DNA of 44,749 nt from Candidatus Tayloriibacteriota bacterium (lineage in GTDB: Bacteria > Patescibacteriota > Minisyncoccia > Phycocordibacterales > CAIRYW01), in contig JAQBQZ010000008.1 in NCBI GenBank assembly GCA_028286725.1, positions 1 through 44,749 on the forward strand, in the 5' to 3' direction. The position numbers were made by a program, and so were the translations under genes. Position 1 is the stretch's first letter, and every line of letters begins with the position of its first letter. Positions 12,678 through 21,678 of the stretch are shown piece by piece. Under the pieces are notes generated by a model that saw nothing but the letters and a program-made list of their open reading frames with translations, did no database searches and was not told the origin of the DNA.

Positions 12678-15476
12678 ATGAATAATAAAGAATGGTTTCC
12701 ACCAGTAGAGGATATAAAACAAAAGAAAGGAATGGATTCTTTTAGTGAAGCCCTCGCAACAATTGAGGCTTTTAAAAATGAACACATGCCAATTCCAATT
12801 GATTTTATTCACGAGCTTGAAAGAGCGGTTCTAAAGCCTGGTGAAAATGACTTCGCAAAGGGTGATTACCAAATTCAAAGACAGACTATTAGAGATTTGC
12901 TTTCTGATAGCGAGATAATGATTGTTGATGGGATTCACAGGATCGACAACGCAGGACTTTTAGCAGATTATGAACGAATGGTTGATGTTGAAAGTATTGA
13001 TATAGACGAACTCATCAAGGAGATCAAATCTCACAATGGAGACGCCCCATCAGAACTAATTACCCAGGCAACTAAATATTTGAACCTACAATCTACACGC
13101 CAGATCAGTTCACAAATTCTTGACGCTCAGAGAGCAGAGCTTGAATATCACGCATTCGGTATAACAAAATCTGGAGAGAAAAAACAAAAAAAAGGACCTG
13201 TACCTAATAATCAAGCAGGGAATCCTGTTCCTACCGGCAAACCAAAACGAGAACGTAAAAAAAAGGATCCGTCTCCAGCACCAGCAACAAACCCGCAACC
13301 TGCTCCAGAAGCAAATAATAACGAAGCTGAGTCACAAAACAAAATCAGTGAACAAGAATTGAACGCAAAGGAAACGCGAATCGAAAGTCTTGCCCGTTCA
13401 TCAAAAAAGCAAATCCCATACGCACTCGTAAACGAATTGTGGACTATATATAATGGCACGAACGAAGATCCTGATATGCAAGCGAGTATTGAAAGACGAA
13501 AGAACAAATTCGTGGAAATCATTAGTAAAAGAGATGTGAAAATAATTCAAGAAAATAAAAGGGAAATAACTTGGAGTGATTTTCTAGCGCAACACACACC
13601 GGAAGGACAAGAGGCGAAAACACTTATTCAATCACTTAAAGAGGCAATTGATAATGAGAGACTAGTACCTCAAGCTCTTATTGAGGAATTGTACGAAACT
13701 TTAGGCTCTGGAAACACGGCTTTAGTATCAGAACTTTTGAAGGGACAGATATTGTTAGACTTTCAAAAAGCCGCGAGAAGAAAAGGTGTGTCAGTAGTTT
13801 TAACAAGGGATGCAACAATAGATAAAGTGGGTGCGGAAATTTTCATGTCACCAAGTGCAACACTTATATTAGGTAAAAATCTCAGTACAGAAAATGTGTT
13901 AGCAGACCACATGCCAGACGGAAGAGGAAATTTGATACCAAAACCTGAAATACCAACATTTGGCGGAGAAATACCAAAAGATCTTATTTCAGATGGTAAT
14001 GGAAATTTAGTGCCAAGAGAACCTATGCCTGAGTTTGCAAGTTTAGGAGATGATGCTCAATTTGTAGCTGTTGAAACAGTAGGTGAAGGACGAAATCAGG
14101 GGCAAGTTGTAAGAAAGTATGAAAAAGAGGTTCCAACTGAATTTGGAAACATAGGAGAGGGAATAAAATTTGTAACAAACGAAGTGACTGGTAAAAATGG
14201 TGAAACTATTATAAGAGAAGATGTGTCAATGCGAGAAATAGATCCAGAAGCGTTTCGAGCTCAACTCGGTGATCTTCTTGAGCATATTAATGATCATATT
14301 GTCCAAGAACAATTGGACAGAATAGTTGAGGAATTTGATGAACTTTCAGAAGCCGACAAAGAGAAGTTCAAAGAATTATACGAAGGACTTGCGCCCGTAC
14401 ATCACACCGAAGGGCACGGACACAATGATCACCATGGACATGACGGGCACGGTGGACACGATGAACAAGGAGGGCATGCTGAGAAGACTCCAGAACAACT
14501 TGGAAATATAGTTGATGAATTTCTCAAAAAACTTCAATCAGACGAGGAGTTTGATATGGACCGCGCAACTCAAGATTCTTTGATCGGCAAGTTTATTAGA
14601 CTGAAAGTTGAAATGCAAAAGGTTGCGATGGGTAAATTAGATGAAGAAAAACTCCTTAAAGATGACAAAAAAAATATCCACATCTTTAAAGGTCTTTCGC
14701 AACAGAAAAAAGTTGCAGAAGAGGAACATTCAAAAGAAATTGAAAAAATAGAATCTGGATTGGAAGCTTCAAGAGGTGACGAGAGTGTCAATGATAGTTA
14801 TCGTATTGGATTACTTCGAAGTAAATTTACTGAGATATTGAAGCACAACATACGTATGAGAGTGGTATTCGCCGAAGAAATTAGAGAATTAAAAAGAATA
14901 CTTGAAGAAAAAGAAAGAGAACTTGAGGATAAAAGACAAGTTCTTGAGGAGGCAAGAACAAACATGAGAGATGCGGCCAGAAACAGAGATGAGGGTGCGA
15001 TCAGATCAACAACAGAAGCATATCAGGCAGCCTTAAAAGATTTTACCAAAATGGAAGTTGTTGTTGAGGGTATCAAACTCAAACTCAAAAGCAAGGTAGA
15101 TAGTTTGAAAAAAATATCTGATAAAATAACTGAAATTGAAGAGGGGAGTGCCGATATGAATAATTGTGAAGATCTAGAAGAAGCGATACGAATCTCTGAA
15201 GCAGCAGAAACGGTGTCGAAGGAAATAAAAAACGAATTAAAACCAGGGCAAGAACATGACGAGCACGAACATGATGAACATGGACACGAAGGAGGACCAT
15301 CTAGAAGATCTAAGATGATAACATGGGGGCTTGTGGGAGGAGGATTGTTGATTGGAATGTTCAATATATTTGCAACAAATCTATACAATACACTCCGAGG
15401 AGTGAAAGCTAGTGGAGGTGGGGGCTCTAAAAGTGGAGGTGCGCACGGAGGGGGAGGAGGACACGGAGGACATTAA
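12678..15476 (+). CDS. Large His-rich coiled-coil protein with C-terminal membrane anchor
   Basis: About 933 residues, function unknown. From the N-terminus: a helical region; a Lys/Pro/Ala-rich linker (about 170-225); a second helical region; three related proline segments (each GN.IP or VP.EF-like, about 410-500); a first His/Gly cluster (about 575-605); a long charged coiled coil (to about 865); a second His/Glu cluster (about 870-890); one transmembrane helix (about 897-915); and a Gly/Ser/His tail. The His clusters could bind zinc, nickel or copper. With no N-terminal signal peptide, most of the protein would be cytoplasmic and tail-anchored. It is monocistronic with its own promoter and terminator. 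It may be a structural, metal-storage or envelope-tethering protein; none of these can be shown from sequence. Confidence 0.75.
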   Translation: MNNKEWFPPVEDIKQKKGMDSFSEALATIEAFKNEHMPIPIDFIHELERAVLKPGENDFAKGDYQIQRQTIRDLLSDSEIMIVDGIHRIDNAGLLADYERMVDVESIDIDELIKEIKSHNGDAPSELITQATKYLNLQSTRQISSQILDAQRAELEYHAFGITKSGEKKQKKGPVPNNQAGNPVPTGKPKRERKKKDPSPAPATNPQPAPEANNNEAESQNKISEQELNAKETRIESLARSSKKQIPYALVNELWTIYNGTNEDPDMQASIERRKNKFVEIISKRDVKIIQENKREITWSDFLAQHTPEGQEAKTLIQSLKEAIDNERLVPQALIEELYETLGSGNTALVSELLKGQILLDFQKAARRKGVSVVLTRDATIDKVGAEIFMSPSATLILGKNLSTENVLADHMPDGRGNLIPKPEIPTFGGEIPKDLISDGNGNLVPREPMPEFASLGDDAQFVAVETVGEGRNQGQVVRKYEKEVPTEFGNIGEGIKFVTNEVTGKNGETIIREDVSMREIDPEAFRAQLGDLLEHINDHIVQEQLDRIVEEFDELSEADKEKFKELYEGLAPVHHTEGHGHNDHHGHDGHGGHDEQGGHAEKTPEQLGNIVDEFLKKLQSDEEFDMDRATQDSLIGKFIRLKVEMQKVAMGKLDEEKLLKDDKKNIHIFKGLSQQKKVAEEEHSKEIEKIESGLEASRGDESVNDSYRIGLLRSKFTEILKHNIRMRVVFAEEIRELKRILEEKERELEDKRQVLEEARTNMRDAARNRDEGAIRSTTEAYQAALKDFTKMEVVVEGIKLKLKSKVDSLKKISDKITEIEEGSADMNNCEDLEEAIRISEAAETVSKEIKNELKPGQEHDEHEHDEHGHEGGPSRRSKMITWGLVGGGLLIGMFNIFATNLYNTLRGVKASGGGGSKSGGAHGGGGGHGGH

Positions 15477-15489
15477 TCCTAGTAAATTC

Positions 15490-15519
15490 AATGCACGGCG
15501 TCATACGCCGTGCATTTTT
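15490..15519 (+). terminator. Rho-independent terminator (GCAC family)
   Basis: Stem AATGCACGGCG / CGCCGTGCATT, 5-nt loop, then T5. Its arms resemble those at 28882 and 39731. Confidence 0.9.
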
Positions 15520-15569
15520 CTATAGATTAATGACCCATTTACCCAACAAGTGGGCCATAGACTACCGAC

Positions 15570-15598
15570 TTGTGTTTCCAAGTCTTTTATGGTAAGAT
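15570..15598 (+). promoter_or_regulatory. rpsO promoter
   Basis: TTGTGT (15570-15575), 17-nt spacer, TAAGAT (15593-15598). The -10 ends 6 nt before the rpsO ATG, so the mRNA would be leaderless. Confidence 0.75.
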
Positions 15599-15604
15599 AC
15601 CACC

Positions 15605-15877
15605 ATGATAACAAAGACAAAGAAAACTAAAGTAATCAAAGAACTCCAAGTTCACGACAAAGATACTGGATCTCCAGAGGTACAGATTGGTATCTTGTCT
15701 AAGAGAATTGACGAACTTGCTCTGCACCTAAAGACTCACAAGAAAGACAATCACTCACGAAAAGGACTTCTCCAGCTCGTAGCAGACAGACAATCTCATA
15801 TGAAATACCTTATGAAGAAAGATGCTAAGAGATACGCCACAGTAGTCAAAAAACTAGAACTCAAAAAGAAGGCGTAG
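15605..15877 (+). CDS. rpsO: 30S ribosomal protein S15
   Basis: 90 residues, the usual length. Primary 16S rRNA-binding protein of the 30S platform. The hallmark DTGSPEVQI, HLKTHKKDNHSRKGLL and SHMKYL segments, including the rRNA-binding His/Ser residues, are intact. The start is fixed by similarity and by the promoter 6 nt upstream. The terminator overlaps the stop codon, so S15 is probably mostly monocistronic. pnp lies downstream as in many bacteria, here separated by a NYN-domain gene. Confidence 0.98.
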   Translation: MITKTKKTKVIKELQVHDKDTGSPEVQIGILSKRIDELALHLKTHKKDNHSRKGLLQLVADRQSHMKYLMKKDAKRYATVVKKLELKKKA

Positions 15878-15888
15878 GCCTTCTTTTT
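15863..15888 (+). terminator. rpsO terminator overlapping the stop codon
   Basis: Stem AAAAAGAAGGC / GCCTTCTTTTT with a GTAG loop that contains the TAG stop of rpsO. It ends in a T-run, so termination is coupled to the gene end. Confidence 0.9.
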
Positions 15889-15993
15889 TGTTTTAGGTAC
15901 CATTTAAGGTATACTTTTTATAACGTTTTCATTTTTAATAATCGGAAGTGGGGCATATGCTTTACTACCTAATCGGCCTTCGGGCATTTTTAT

Positions 15994-16593
15994 ATGACAG
16001 TAATTAAACACAAAGAACAGAGAGTAGGAGTTTTTATAGATACACAGAATCTTTACCATACAGCCAAAAACCTATACCACGCAAGGGTTAATTTCGGCGC
16101 AGTACTCAAAGACGCAGTAGCAGGACGAAATCTTATCCGAGCTATTGCATACGTGATCACAACCGAAGCGGGAGACGAGCGAGCCTTTTTCGAAGCGCTC
16201 ACAAAGATGGGGATCGAATCAAAGACGAAGGATCTTCAAATATTTGCAGGAGGAAGCAAGAAAGCTGACTGGGATGTGGGACTTGCAGTGGATGCGATCA
16301 AGATCGCGCCAAAGCTTGATGCGGTCATCATCGTTTCAGGAGATGGAGACTTTATTCCACTTGTTGAATACCTTCGAACAAACATGGGTTGCCAGGTAGA
16401 AGCAGCATCATTCGGTAAGTCAACTTCAAGCAAACTCAAGGAAGCGGTGGATGATTTTATCGATCTCGACGATAATCCACGAAAATATCTCCTCGGACAA
16501 GCGGGAGGCGGATCTAGAAATCCAAGAGGACCAAAAGGGCAAGACAATAGTGATTTGGCAGACATGCTTAAGGAAGCTGGGGAGGTGTTGTAA
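15994..16593 (+). CDS. NYN-domain (LabA/DUF88-like) putative ribonuclease
   Basis: 199 residues. PIN-like NYN fold: VGVFIDTQNL with the first acidic residue D16, a DWDVGLAVDAI segment with two further Asp, and SGDGDF, together the expected acidic metal site. NYN proteins are RNases or RNA-processing factors. The last 40 residues are Gly/Arg/Pro-rich and probably disordered, perhaps binding RNA. Placement between S15 and PNPase suggests a role in RNA decay, by inference. The gene starts 117 bp after rpsO and follows a small CCTTCGG hairpin. Confidence 0.85.
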   Translation: MTVIKHKEQRVGVFIDTQNLYHTAKNLYHARVNFGAVLKDAVAGRNLIRAIAYVITTEAGDERAFFEALTKMGIESKTKDLQIFAGGSKKADWDVGLAVDAIKIAPKLDAVIIVSGDGDFIPLVEYLRTNMGCQVEAASFGKSTSSKLKEAVDDFIDLDDNPRKYLLGQAGGGSRNPRGPKGQDNSDLADMLKEAGEVL

Positions 16594-16626
16594 CAGCCAG
16601 ATTTAAAGTTTTAAGTATTTAAAAAT

Positions 16627-16665
16627 CAAAGAAAAAGCGACGTCTAAGGCGCCGCTCTTTCTTTG
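16627..16665 (+). promoter_or_regulatory. Long stem-loop in the pnp leader
   Basis: CAAAGAAAAAGCG pairs with CGCTCTTTCTTTG (12 of 13 pairs) around a GC-rich 13-nt loop, 110 nt before pnp. In other bacteria PNPase autoregulates through an RNase III-cut stem-loop in its leader; this could be the equivalent, or a terminator for the NYN gene. Confidence 0.55.
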
Positions 16666-16778
16666 TCAAAACAGGCTTTTTGTGCTTTAATGTCTTTATT
16701 ATTATATGTAGTCTTTGCATATAGGTTTGAAGACAAAACTTCAAATTTACATTGTAAAGATTACTTAAAAGTTTATTT

Positions 16779-18878
16779 ATGCAATCAAAAGAATATACAT
16801 TGGATGTCGCAGGGTTCCCTATGACAGCCACATTCACCGATCTCGCCGATCAGGCACAAGGATCTGTGATCCTCTCTTATAGAGACACAACATTACTCGC
16901 AACTGCATGTATGGGAAAGCACGACAAAGAAAGTGATTTCTTTCCTCTCACAGTAGATCTTGAAGAAAGATTCTACGCTGCAGGAAAGATCCTCGGATCA
17001 CAATACATTCGTCGAGAAGGTCGTCCATCAGATGATGCGATTCTTGCTGGACGAGTAGTTGACCGAACTATCCGACCACTCTTTGATCACCACATCCGAA
17101 GAGAAATCCAGGTTGTTGTCACAACTCTCGCTCTCGGAGAAGTAGAAGTAGATACTCTCGCTGTGATCGCAGGATCTCTCGCACTCGCAACTTCAAACAT
17201 CCCTTTCAATGGACCAGTATCTGCTGTACACATTGGGTACATCGGTGGACAGATGGTTGTGAATCCTTCATTTGATGATGTGAAGAACAATCCATTCTAT
17301 TTCGATGTAACTGTTTGCGGAAAAGACAACAACGTTACAATGATCGAAACTGTTGCAAAACAAATCTCAAATGATGTCGCGGGACAGGCACTCGATGCTG
17401 CTGTAGTAGTCATCGAAAAGATCCAGACTTGGCAAAAGCAGATCGTATCTGAGATCGGCAAAACAAAAACAGTTCTTGAATTCAAAAAAGCTCCAGAGGG
17501 AATGGTAGAACTCTTTGCTGAGAAAATCGAAAGCAAATTCTACGATGCAGTATTCACAGGTTCTGCTGGTAAAGAATCAATGAGTGCACTTAACGAAGAA
17601 TGGATGACTGTATACAAAGAAAAATTCCCAGAGGAAAAAACTTTCTTTGCATACGAATACATTGATACAAAGATAAACGATATCATCCACAAAGAAGCGA
17701 TCGAAAAAGGTAAGCGACCAGACGGAAGAACTATCGACGAGGTTCGACCACTCTTTGCAAAAGCAGGAGGAATTTCAAAAGTACTTCATGGGTCTGGAAT
17801 ATTCTATCGAGGAGGAACTCACGTATTCTCTGCAGTAACTTTGGGTGCGCCTGGAGATGCTCAGACAATTGAAACGATCAAAACAAGTGGTGAGAAAAGA
17901 TTTATGCACCACTACAACTTCGCACCATATTCAGTAGGTGAGCCAGGACGAATGGGAGGACTAAACAGAAGAATGATCGGTCACGGATACCTTGCAGAAA
18001 AATCTCTTGCGCAAGTTATTCCTTCTAAAGACATATTCCCTTACACTATCCGGCTCGTTTCAGAATCAACTGCATCAAATGGTTCTACTTCTATGGGATC
18101 TGTATGTGCATCATCTCTTGCGATGATGGATGCAGGTATTCCAATCGAAGCTCCAGTTGCAGGTATTGCATCAGGACTCATGATGGAAACTCCAGAAAAA
18201 TATGCGCTCATCACTGATATTCAGGGACCTGAAGATCATCACGGAGATATGGATTTCAAAGTTGCAGGAACACGAAAGGGAATCACAGGAATCCAAATGG
18301 ATATCAAAGTTGGTGGAATCCCTGTAAAGATTTTGAAAGAAGCTTTGATCAAAGCTGAGAAAGCTCGACTCCAGATCCTCGATGTTATGGAAGCGGAGAT
18401 CTCAAAACCTCGTGGAGATATCTCACCTCGAGCACCAAAGATCCTTTCAATAAAAGTGAAAGTAGATCAGATCGGACTTGTGATCGGTACGGGAGGAAAG
18501 ACGATCAAAGAAATGATGGCAACATCAGGAGCTGAGATCGATATCGATGATGACGGAACAGTATTCTTCACAGGTACAAATGGAAGCGCAGAGATCGCAA
18601 AGAAACTTGTTGAAGATCTCACAAAAGAATTTGTAAAAGGAGAAAAGTTTGAAGGAACAGTAACAAAGATCGCTGAGTTCGGCGCATTCGTAAAGATCGC
18701 TGGAAACACAGAAGGACTTGTGCACGTTTCTGAAATGGCACCATTTCGAGTTGATCATGTAACTGATTATTTGAAAGAAGGGCAGGTGGTTCCGGTGATC
18801 GTCAAAGATGTTGACGAGCGAGGACGAATCGCGCTTTCAATTAAGCAAGTGAATCCAGATTTCTTTAAGCAGAAGTAG
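16779..18878 (+). CDS. pnp: Polyribonucleotide nucleotidyltransferase (PNPase)
   Basis: 3'-5' phosphorolytic exoribonuclease, core of bacterial mRNA decay. 699 residues, typical. Two RNase PH-like domains joined by a helical domain: the first has FYAAGKILGSQYIRREGRPSDDAIL, shortened here to FYAAGKI...RREGRPSD (about residues 66-90); the second has KRPDGRT (about 310) and TASNGSTSMGSV-type catalytic segments. These are followed by a KH domain with the GTGGKTIKEM loop (about 570) and an S1 domain (GTVTKIAEFGAFVKI) at the C-terminus. All parts appear intact. It is more GC-rich than the genome average, as expected for a highly expressed gene. A terminator follows. Confidence 0.98.
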   Translation: MQSKEYTLDVAGFPMTATFTDLADQAQGSVILSYRDTTLLATACMGKHDKESDFFPLTVDLEERFYAAGKILGSQYIRREGRPSDDAILAGRVVDRTIRPLFDHHIRREIQVVVTTLALGEVEVDTLAVIAGSLALATSNIPFNGPVSAVHIGYIGGQMVVNPSFDDVKNNPFYFDVTVCGKDNNVTMIETVAKQISNDVAGQALDAAVVVIEKIQTWQKQIVSEIGKTKTVLEFKKAPEGMVELFAEKIESKFYDAVFTGSAGKESMSALNEEWMTVYKEKFPEEKTFFAYEYIDTKINDIIHKEAIEKGKRPDGRTIDEVRPLFAKAGGISKVLHGSGIFYRGGTHVFSAVTLGAPGDAQTIETIKTSGEKRFMHHYNFAPYSVGEPGRMGGLNRRMIGHGYLAEKSLAQVIPSKDIFPYTIRLVSESTASNGSTSMGSVCASSLAMMDAGIPIEAPVAGIASGLMMETPEKYALITDIQGPEDHHGDMDFKVAGTRKGITGIQMDIKVGGIPVKILKEALIKAEKARLQILDVMEAEISKPRGDISPRAPKILSIKVKVDQIGLVIGTGGKTIKEMMATSGAEIDIDDDGTVFFTGTNGSAEIAKKLVEDLTKEFVKGEKFEGTVTKIAEFGAFVKIAGNTEGLVHVSEMAPFRVDHVTDYLKEGQVVPVIVKDVDERGRIALSIKQVNPDFFKQK

Positions 18879-18905
18879 AATCAAACATAGTGAATTAAAA
18901 AAATT

Positions 18906-18937
18906 AACCTGCGTAGTACTAAAGTACTACGCAGGTT
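18906..18937. terminator. Bidirectional terminator between pnp and the 18949 gene
   Basis: Stem AACCTGCGTAGTAC / GTACTACGCAGGTT with a 4-nt loop. T's follow on the plus strand and a T-rich tract on the minus strand; it lies between convergent genes. Confidence 0.85.
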
Positions 18938-18948
18938 TTAGTATGAAA

Positions 18949-19536
18949 TTATTGAATAGTTCTGTAAATAAGACTACGTAATTGACCTCCGAGACCAAGA
19001 TATGGATGATTATCGTGGATGGAGTTCCACTCTTCTTTCTCATCGCAAAATACCATATACTGGGGCTCAGAACTGCTGCAATTTATCATTCTAACATCTG
19101 ATAATTCAAGAGATTTGTCTTGAATTATTGTTCCAGTATAAACCCTTTCCACACCCTTTGATTTAGCAAAGAGTGCAATTTCATGAGCCACCTTCCAAGC
19201 ATTTATATCATCAGATATACCAAGATCCCTCCTGCAGGCATACCATACCTTAAAGTTTATAGAGCCCAGCCCATGAGTCACTTTTAAGAGCGAATAGGTA
19301 CATTTACATGTAGAGACATCAGTAAGTAAGGAAGCTTTTCCTACAAATGTTTTAAGTAGAGTCAGCTCTTTACCATTAGAGATGGTAAATCTGAATGTCT
19401 CAAAATTTGCAGGAAAAGTATCTACATCTTTTACTGTTAGTAAATCCCTTATTTCACCGATTCGTTTTTTAAGGCACTCTTCACGAGCCCTAATCTCCAA
19501 AATTTCTTTAAAATGTTGCTCAAGTTCTTCTTTCAT
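18949..19536 (-). CDS. Unknown 195-residue cytoplasmic protein
   Basis: I recognise no family. The N-terminal 35 residues are charged and predicted helical, perhaps coiled coil; the rest looks like a mixed alpha/beta domain with several Cys (CKC at about 97-99, plus scattered single Cys). No signal peptide or membrane segment. Monocistronic on the minus strand, convergent with pnp and divergent from TrmB copy 2. The ATG start is followed by a Lys/Glu-rich helix typical of a true N-terminus. Confidence 0.6.
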   Translation of the reverse strand: MKEELEQHFKEILEIRAREECLKKRIGEIRDLLTVKDVDTFPANFETFRFTISNGKELTLLKTFVGKASLLTDVSTCKCTYSLLKVTHGLGSINFKVWYACRRDLGISDDINAWKVAHEIALFAKSKGVERVYTGTIIQDKSLELSDVRMINCSSSEPQYMVFCDEKEEWNSIHDNHPYLGLGGQLRSLIYRTIQ

Positions 19537-19620
19537 ACTATTTGATTGATTGTTATTGAACAGATTTACCTCGCAACATTGCTTGGTGAACTGTGAGTAT
19601 TAAACAATACAATCTAATTA

Positions 19621-19640
19621 TTGTAGATTAAGAATTACAA
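19621..19640. promoter_or_regulatory. TTGTA-N10-TACAA palindrome, distal
   Basis: TTGTA and TACAA separated by 10 nt, 100 bp upstream of TrmB copy 2 and in the same layout as the one on its promoter. Candidate regulator binding site. Confidence 0.45.
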
Positions 19641-19703
19641 AATAGAGAATAAATAAAAATTAATCTATAATATAGTTATATAATGCAAGGATATATTGAA
19701 ACT

Positions 19704-19731
19704 TGAAATTCTGATTAAGTTGTAATATTAT
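19704..19731 (+). promoter_or_regulatory. Promoter of TrmB copy 2
   Basis: TTGAAA (19704-19709), 16-nt spacer, TATTAT (19726-19731), ending 8 nt before the ATG. Confidence 0.6.
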
Positions 19732-19739
19732 AACTACAA
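19720..19739. promoter_or_regulatory. TTGTA-N10-TACAA palindrome over the -10 box
   Basis: The palindrome covers the -10 element and ends at the base before the ATG, so a bound regulator would block transcription. It matches the distal palindrome at 19621 and resembles those upstream of TrmB copy 1. Confidence 0.55.
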
Positions 19740-20516
19740 ATGGATAAAATAAAGGAAATCTTGAGAGAATTGGGCCTAAATGACATAGAAATGCAGGTTT
19801 TTCTTGGTCTTTTAGATATTGGATCAGGAGTGGCCAGTGTTATAGCTAACAATACAGGACTTAACCGTATTACCACTTATGAAGCTCTGAAAAGGTTGTC
19901 TAAGAAGGGTTTGGTGAAGATCAGGGCCAAAAAGGGAAGTTCTGTTAAATATTTTGTACCAGAAGAATTTGAAACAATTAAAGAGAAGTTGGAGTTAAAA
20001 AAGAAAACTATTGAAACTGCAATCTCTAGAGCAGGAGAAATGAAATCGTATTTTGATGCCAAGTTTCGACACAAGGAAGGCAAGCCGGAAGTATTATTCT
20101 ATGAGGGTAAGGAGGGAATTGAAAAAGTATTGATGGACACGCTAAAAGAATGTCCGGGTGAGATACTGTCATTCTCTTCAGCCGAATCGCTCGAGGAGGG
20201 ATTTGACAGTTCATTTCTCAAGGGATATTGGAACAAAAGAGTTGCCCTAAAGATAAAAACACGAGGTATACTTCCTGATACAGAAAAGGCTCGAAAGGAC
20301 TTTAATAAAGAAAGAAATCAAAAGGAGTTACGAGAACTTCTCTTTTTACCATCAAACTTATTTTCTTTTAAAAATGAAATTGATATGTATGGAGATACTA
20401 TGGTGATTATTTCTCTTACAAAAGGCTCTGAACATGCTGTTGTTATCAAAAGTCCGTCAGTAGTACAGGGAATGAGATCGGTTTTTGAAACTATGTGGAA
20501 TATTGCTAAAAAATAG
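19740..20516 (+). CDS. TrmB-type HTH transcriptional regulator (copy 2)
   Basis: 258 residues. N-terminal winged helix-turn-helix (about 1-75, with a SVIANNTGLNRITTYEALKRL-type recognition region, close to copy 1) and a TrmB effector-like domain (about 95-255). It keeps the GLNRIT segment shared with copy 1, so those two are the closest pair and may bind related sites. Promoter and two TTGTA-N10-TACAA palindromes lie directly upstream, consistent with autorepression. The next gene begins 40 bp downstream without a terminator between and may be co-transcribed. Confidence 0.85.
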   Translation: MDKIKEILRELGLNDIEMQVFLGLLDIGSGVASVIANNTGLNRITTYEALKRLSKKGLVKIRAKKGSSVKYFVPEEFETIKEKLELKKKTIETAISRAGEMKSYFDAKFRHKEGKPEVLFYEGKEGIEKVLMDTLKECPGEILSFSSAESLEEGFDSSFLKGYWNKRVALKIKTRGILPDTEKARKDFNKERNQKELRELLFLPSNLFSFKNEIDMYGDTMVIISLTKGSEHAVVIKSPSVVQGMRSVFETMWNIAKK

Positions 20517-20517
20517 C

Positions 20518-20553
20518 TTTATACTTAATACATAATACTTTATACTTAATACA
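20518..20553 (+). repeat. 15-bp direct repeat (TTTATACTTAATACA)
   Basis: Two exact copies at 20518-20532 and 20539-20553 with a 21-bp period, just before the ATG of the 20557 gene. A third copy lies beside the palindrome at 25554. Each copy includes TATACT and may serve as a -10 element. Confidence 0.65.
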
Positions 20554-20556
20554 ACT

Positions 20557-21618
20557 ATGGCAAATCCATTCCAAGAAGGAGACGAAGCAAGAAATAAATA
20601 TATGGAAAAAGCTCTTCATGCAAATGAAGAGGCGATGGGTGGTGCCAAATTTTCTGATCTCATTGATAAGAATTCTAATGTCTACAAAGATCCAAATCCA
20701 GCAGAGCCACGAGAAAGAACTCCAATCCCTGAAAAACCAACAGTAGATTCTGAAGGGTACCCGATTATCCAGCATGTACATACTTACAAAGAAGATCTTG
20801 AGGGCATCATTAACTCCGACAAACTATCTTTGAGTCGTATTGCAATGATGCAGGAAGGCGCAAATAGAAGAACAGAAGCACCATCAAAAGCAGAAGCAGA
20901 GGAAAAAAAGAGCATAATATTTTATATCATTAGCATTTCGCTTGTCCTCATTGGTGTTGGAATCATTGGTGGAATTTATATGCTGACTGTAAGCAAAAAA
21001 CAAGCGGCAGTACAGCAAGCGGCAGCGCCAAAAGAAAAATACATTCTTTTTTCAGAACAAAATAAAACAGTAAATATTACTAAAGCCTCAAAAAGTGAAA
21101 TAGGGCAAGAAATCAGAAATATTCAAAGTGGATTTCAAGATGAAGACAGCATGCTTGAAATAGTACCTGCGATCTCAGATGATTCGGGGACATACAGAGC
21201 AGATATCTCGACACTCTTTAGTACAACAAACCAAAGAGCGCCTGATGAGCTTCTCCGTACGATCTATCCAAAATATTTTTTGGGATTGTATTCAAAGAAA
21301 GGGAAGACTGATCCATTCCTCCTTATGTTTACAAATTCTTATGACGCTGCGTATCCGGCACTACTCGATTGGGAAGGATTTATGCGCGATGACATGTCGT
21401 GGATGTTTGATACTAATATAAAGACAGGAACAACGACTTCAGCACTTTCATTTAAAGACAGGGTAGTTAACAACACTGACGCAAGATCGCTTGAAGATTC
21501 CACAGGGAGAGTAGCATTCTTCTATACCTTCATCGATCCAAACACAATACTTTTTGCAAGAAATACAGATACAGTAAAAAAAGTAGTCGATCGACTCCGG
21601 GAAGCAAAGTTTCAATAA
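20557..21618 (+). CDS. Single-pass membrane protein, unknown
   Basis: 353 residues, no family recognised. A hydrophilic N-terminal part (about 1-120, proline- and charge-rich) is followed by one strong transmembrane segment (about 123-146), a short Gln/Ala-rich linker, and a C-terminal soluble domain of some 190 residues. With no N-terminal signal, the topology is probably N-in/C-out. The outer domain would be a candidate envelope or pilus-accessory part, but no motif proves this. It follows TrmB copy 2 closely. Confidence 0.7.
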   Translation: MANPFQEGDEARNKYMEKALHANEEAMGGAKFSDLIDKNSNVYKDPNPAEPRERTPIPEKPTVDSEGYPIIQHVHTYKEDLEGIINSDKLSLSRIAMMQEGANRRTEAPSKAEAEEKKSIIFYIISISLVLIGVGIIGGIYMLTVSKKQAAVQQAAAPKEKYILFSEQNKTVNITKASKSEIGQEIRNIQSGFQDEDSMLEIVPAISDDSGTYRADISTLFSTTNQRAPDELLRTIYPKYFLGLYSKKGKTDPFLLMFTNSYDAAYPALLDWEGFMRDDMSWMFDTNIKTGTTTSALSFKDRVVNNTDARSLEDSTGRVAFFYTFIDPNTILFARNTDTVKKVVDRLREAKFQ

Positions 21619-21643
21619 ATAACTATTTTCTAAAATAAAAAAT

Positions 21644-21672
21644 GACGAGCAAAATAAAATATCTTGCTCGTC
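21644..21672 (-). terminator. Terminator of the 21679 gene
   Basis: Stem GACGAGCAA / TTGCTCGTC; read on the minus strand it is followed by ATTTTTTATTTT. It also lies after the 20557 gene and may serve both. Confidence 0.8.
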
Positions 21673-21678
21673 TTAACT

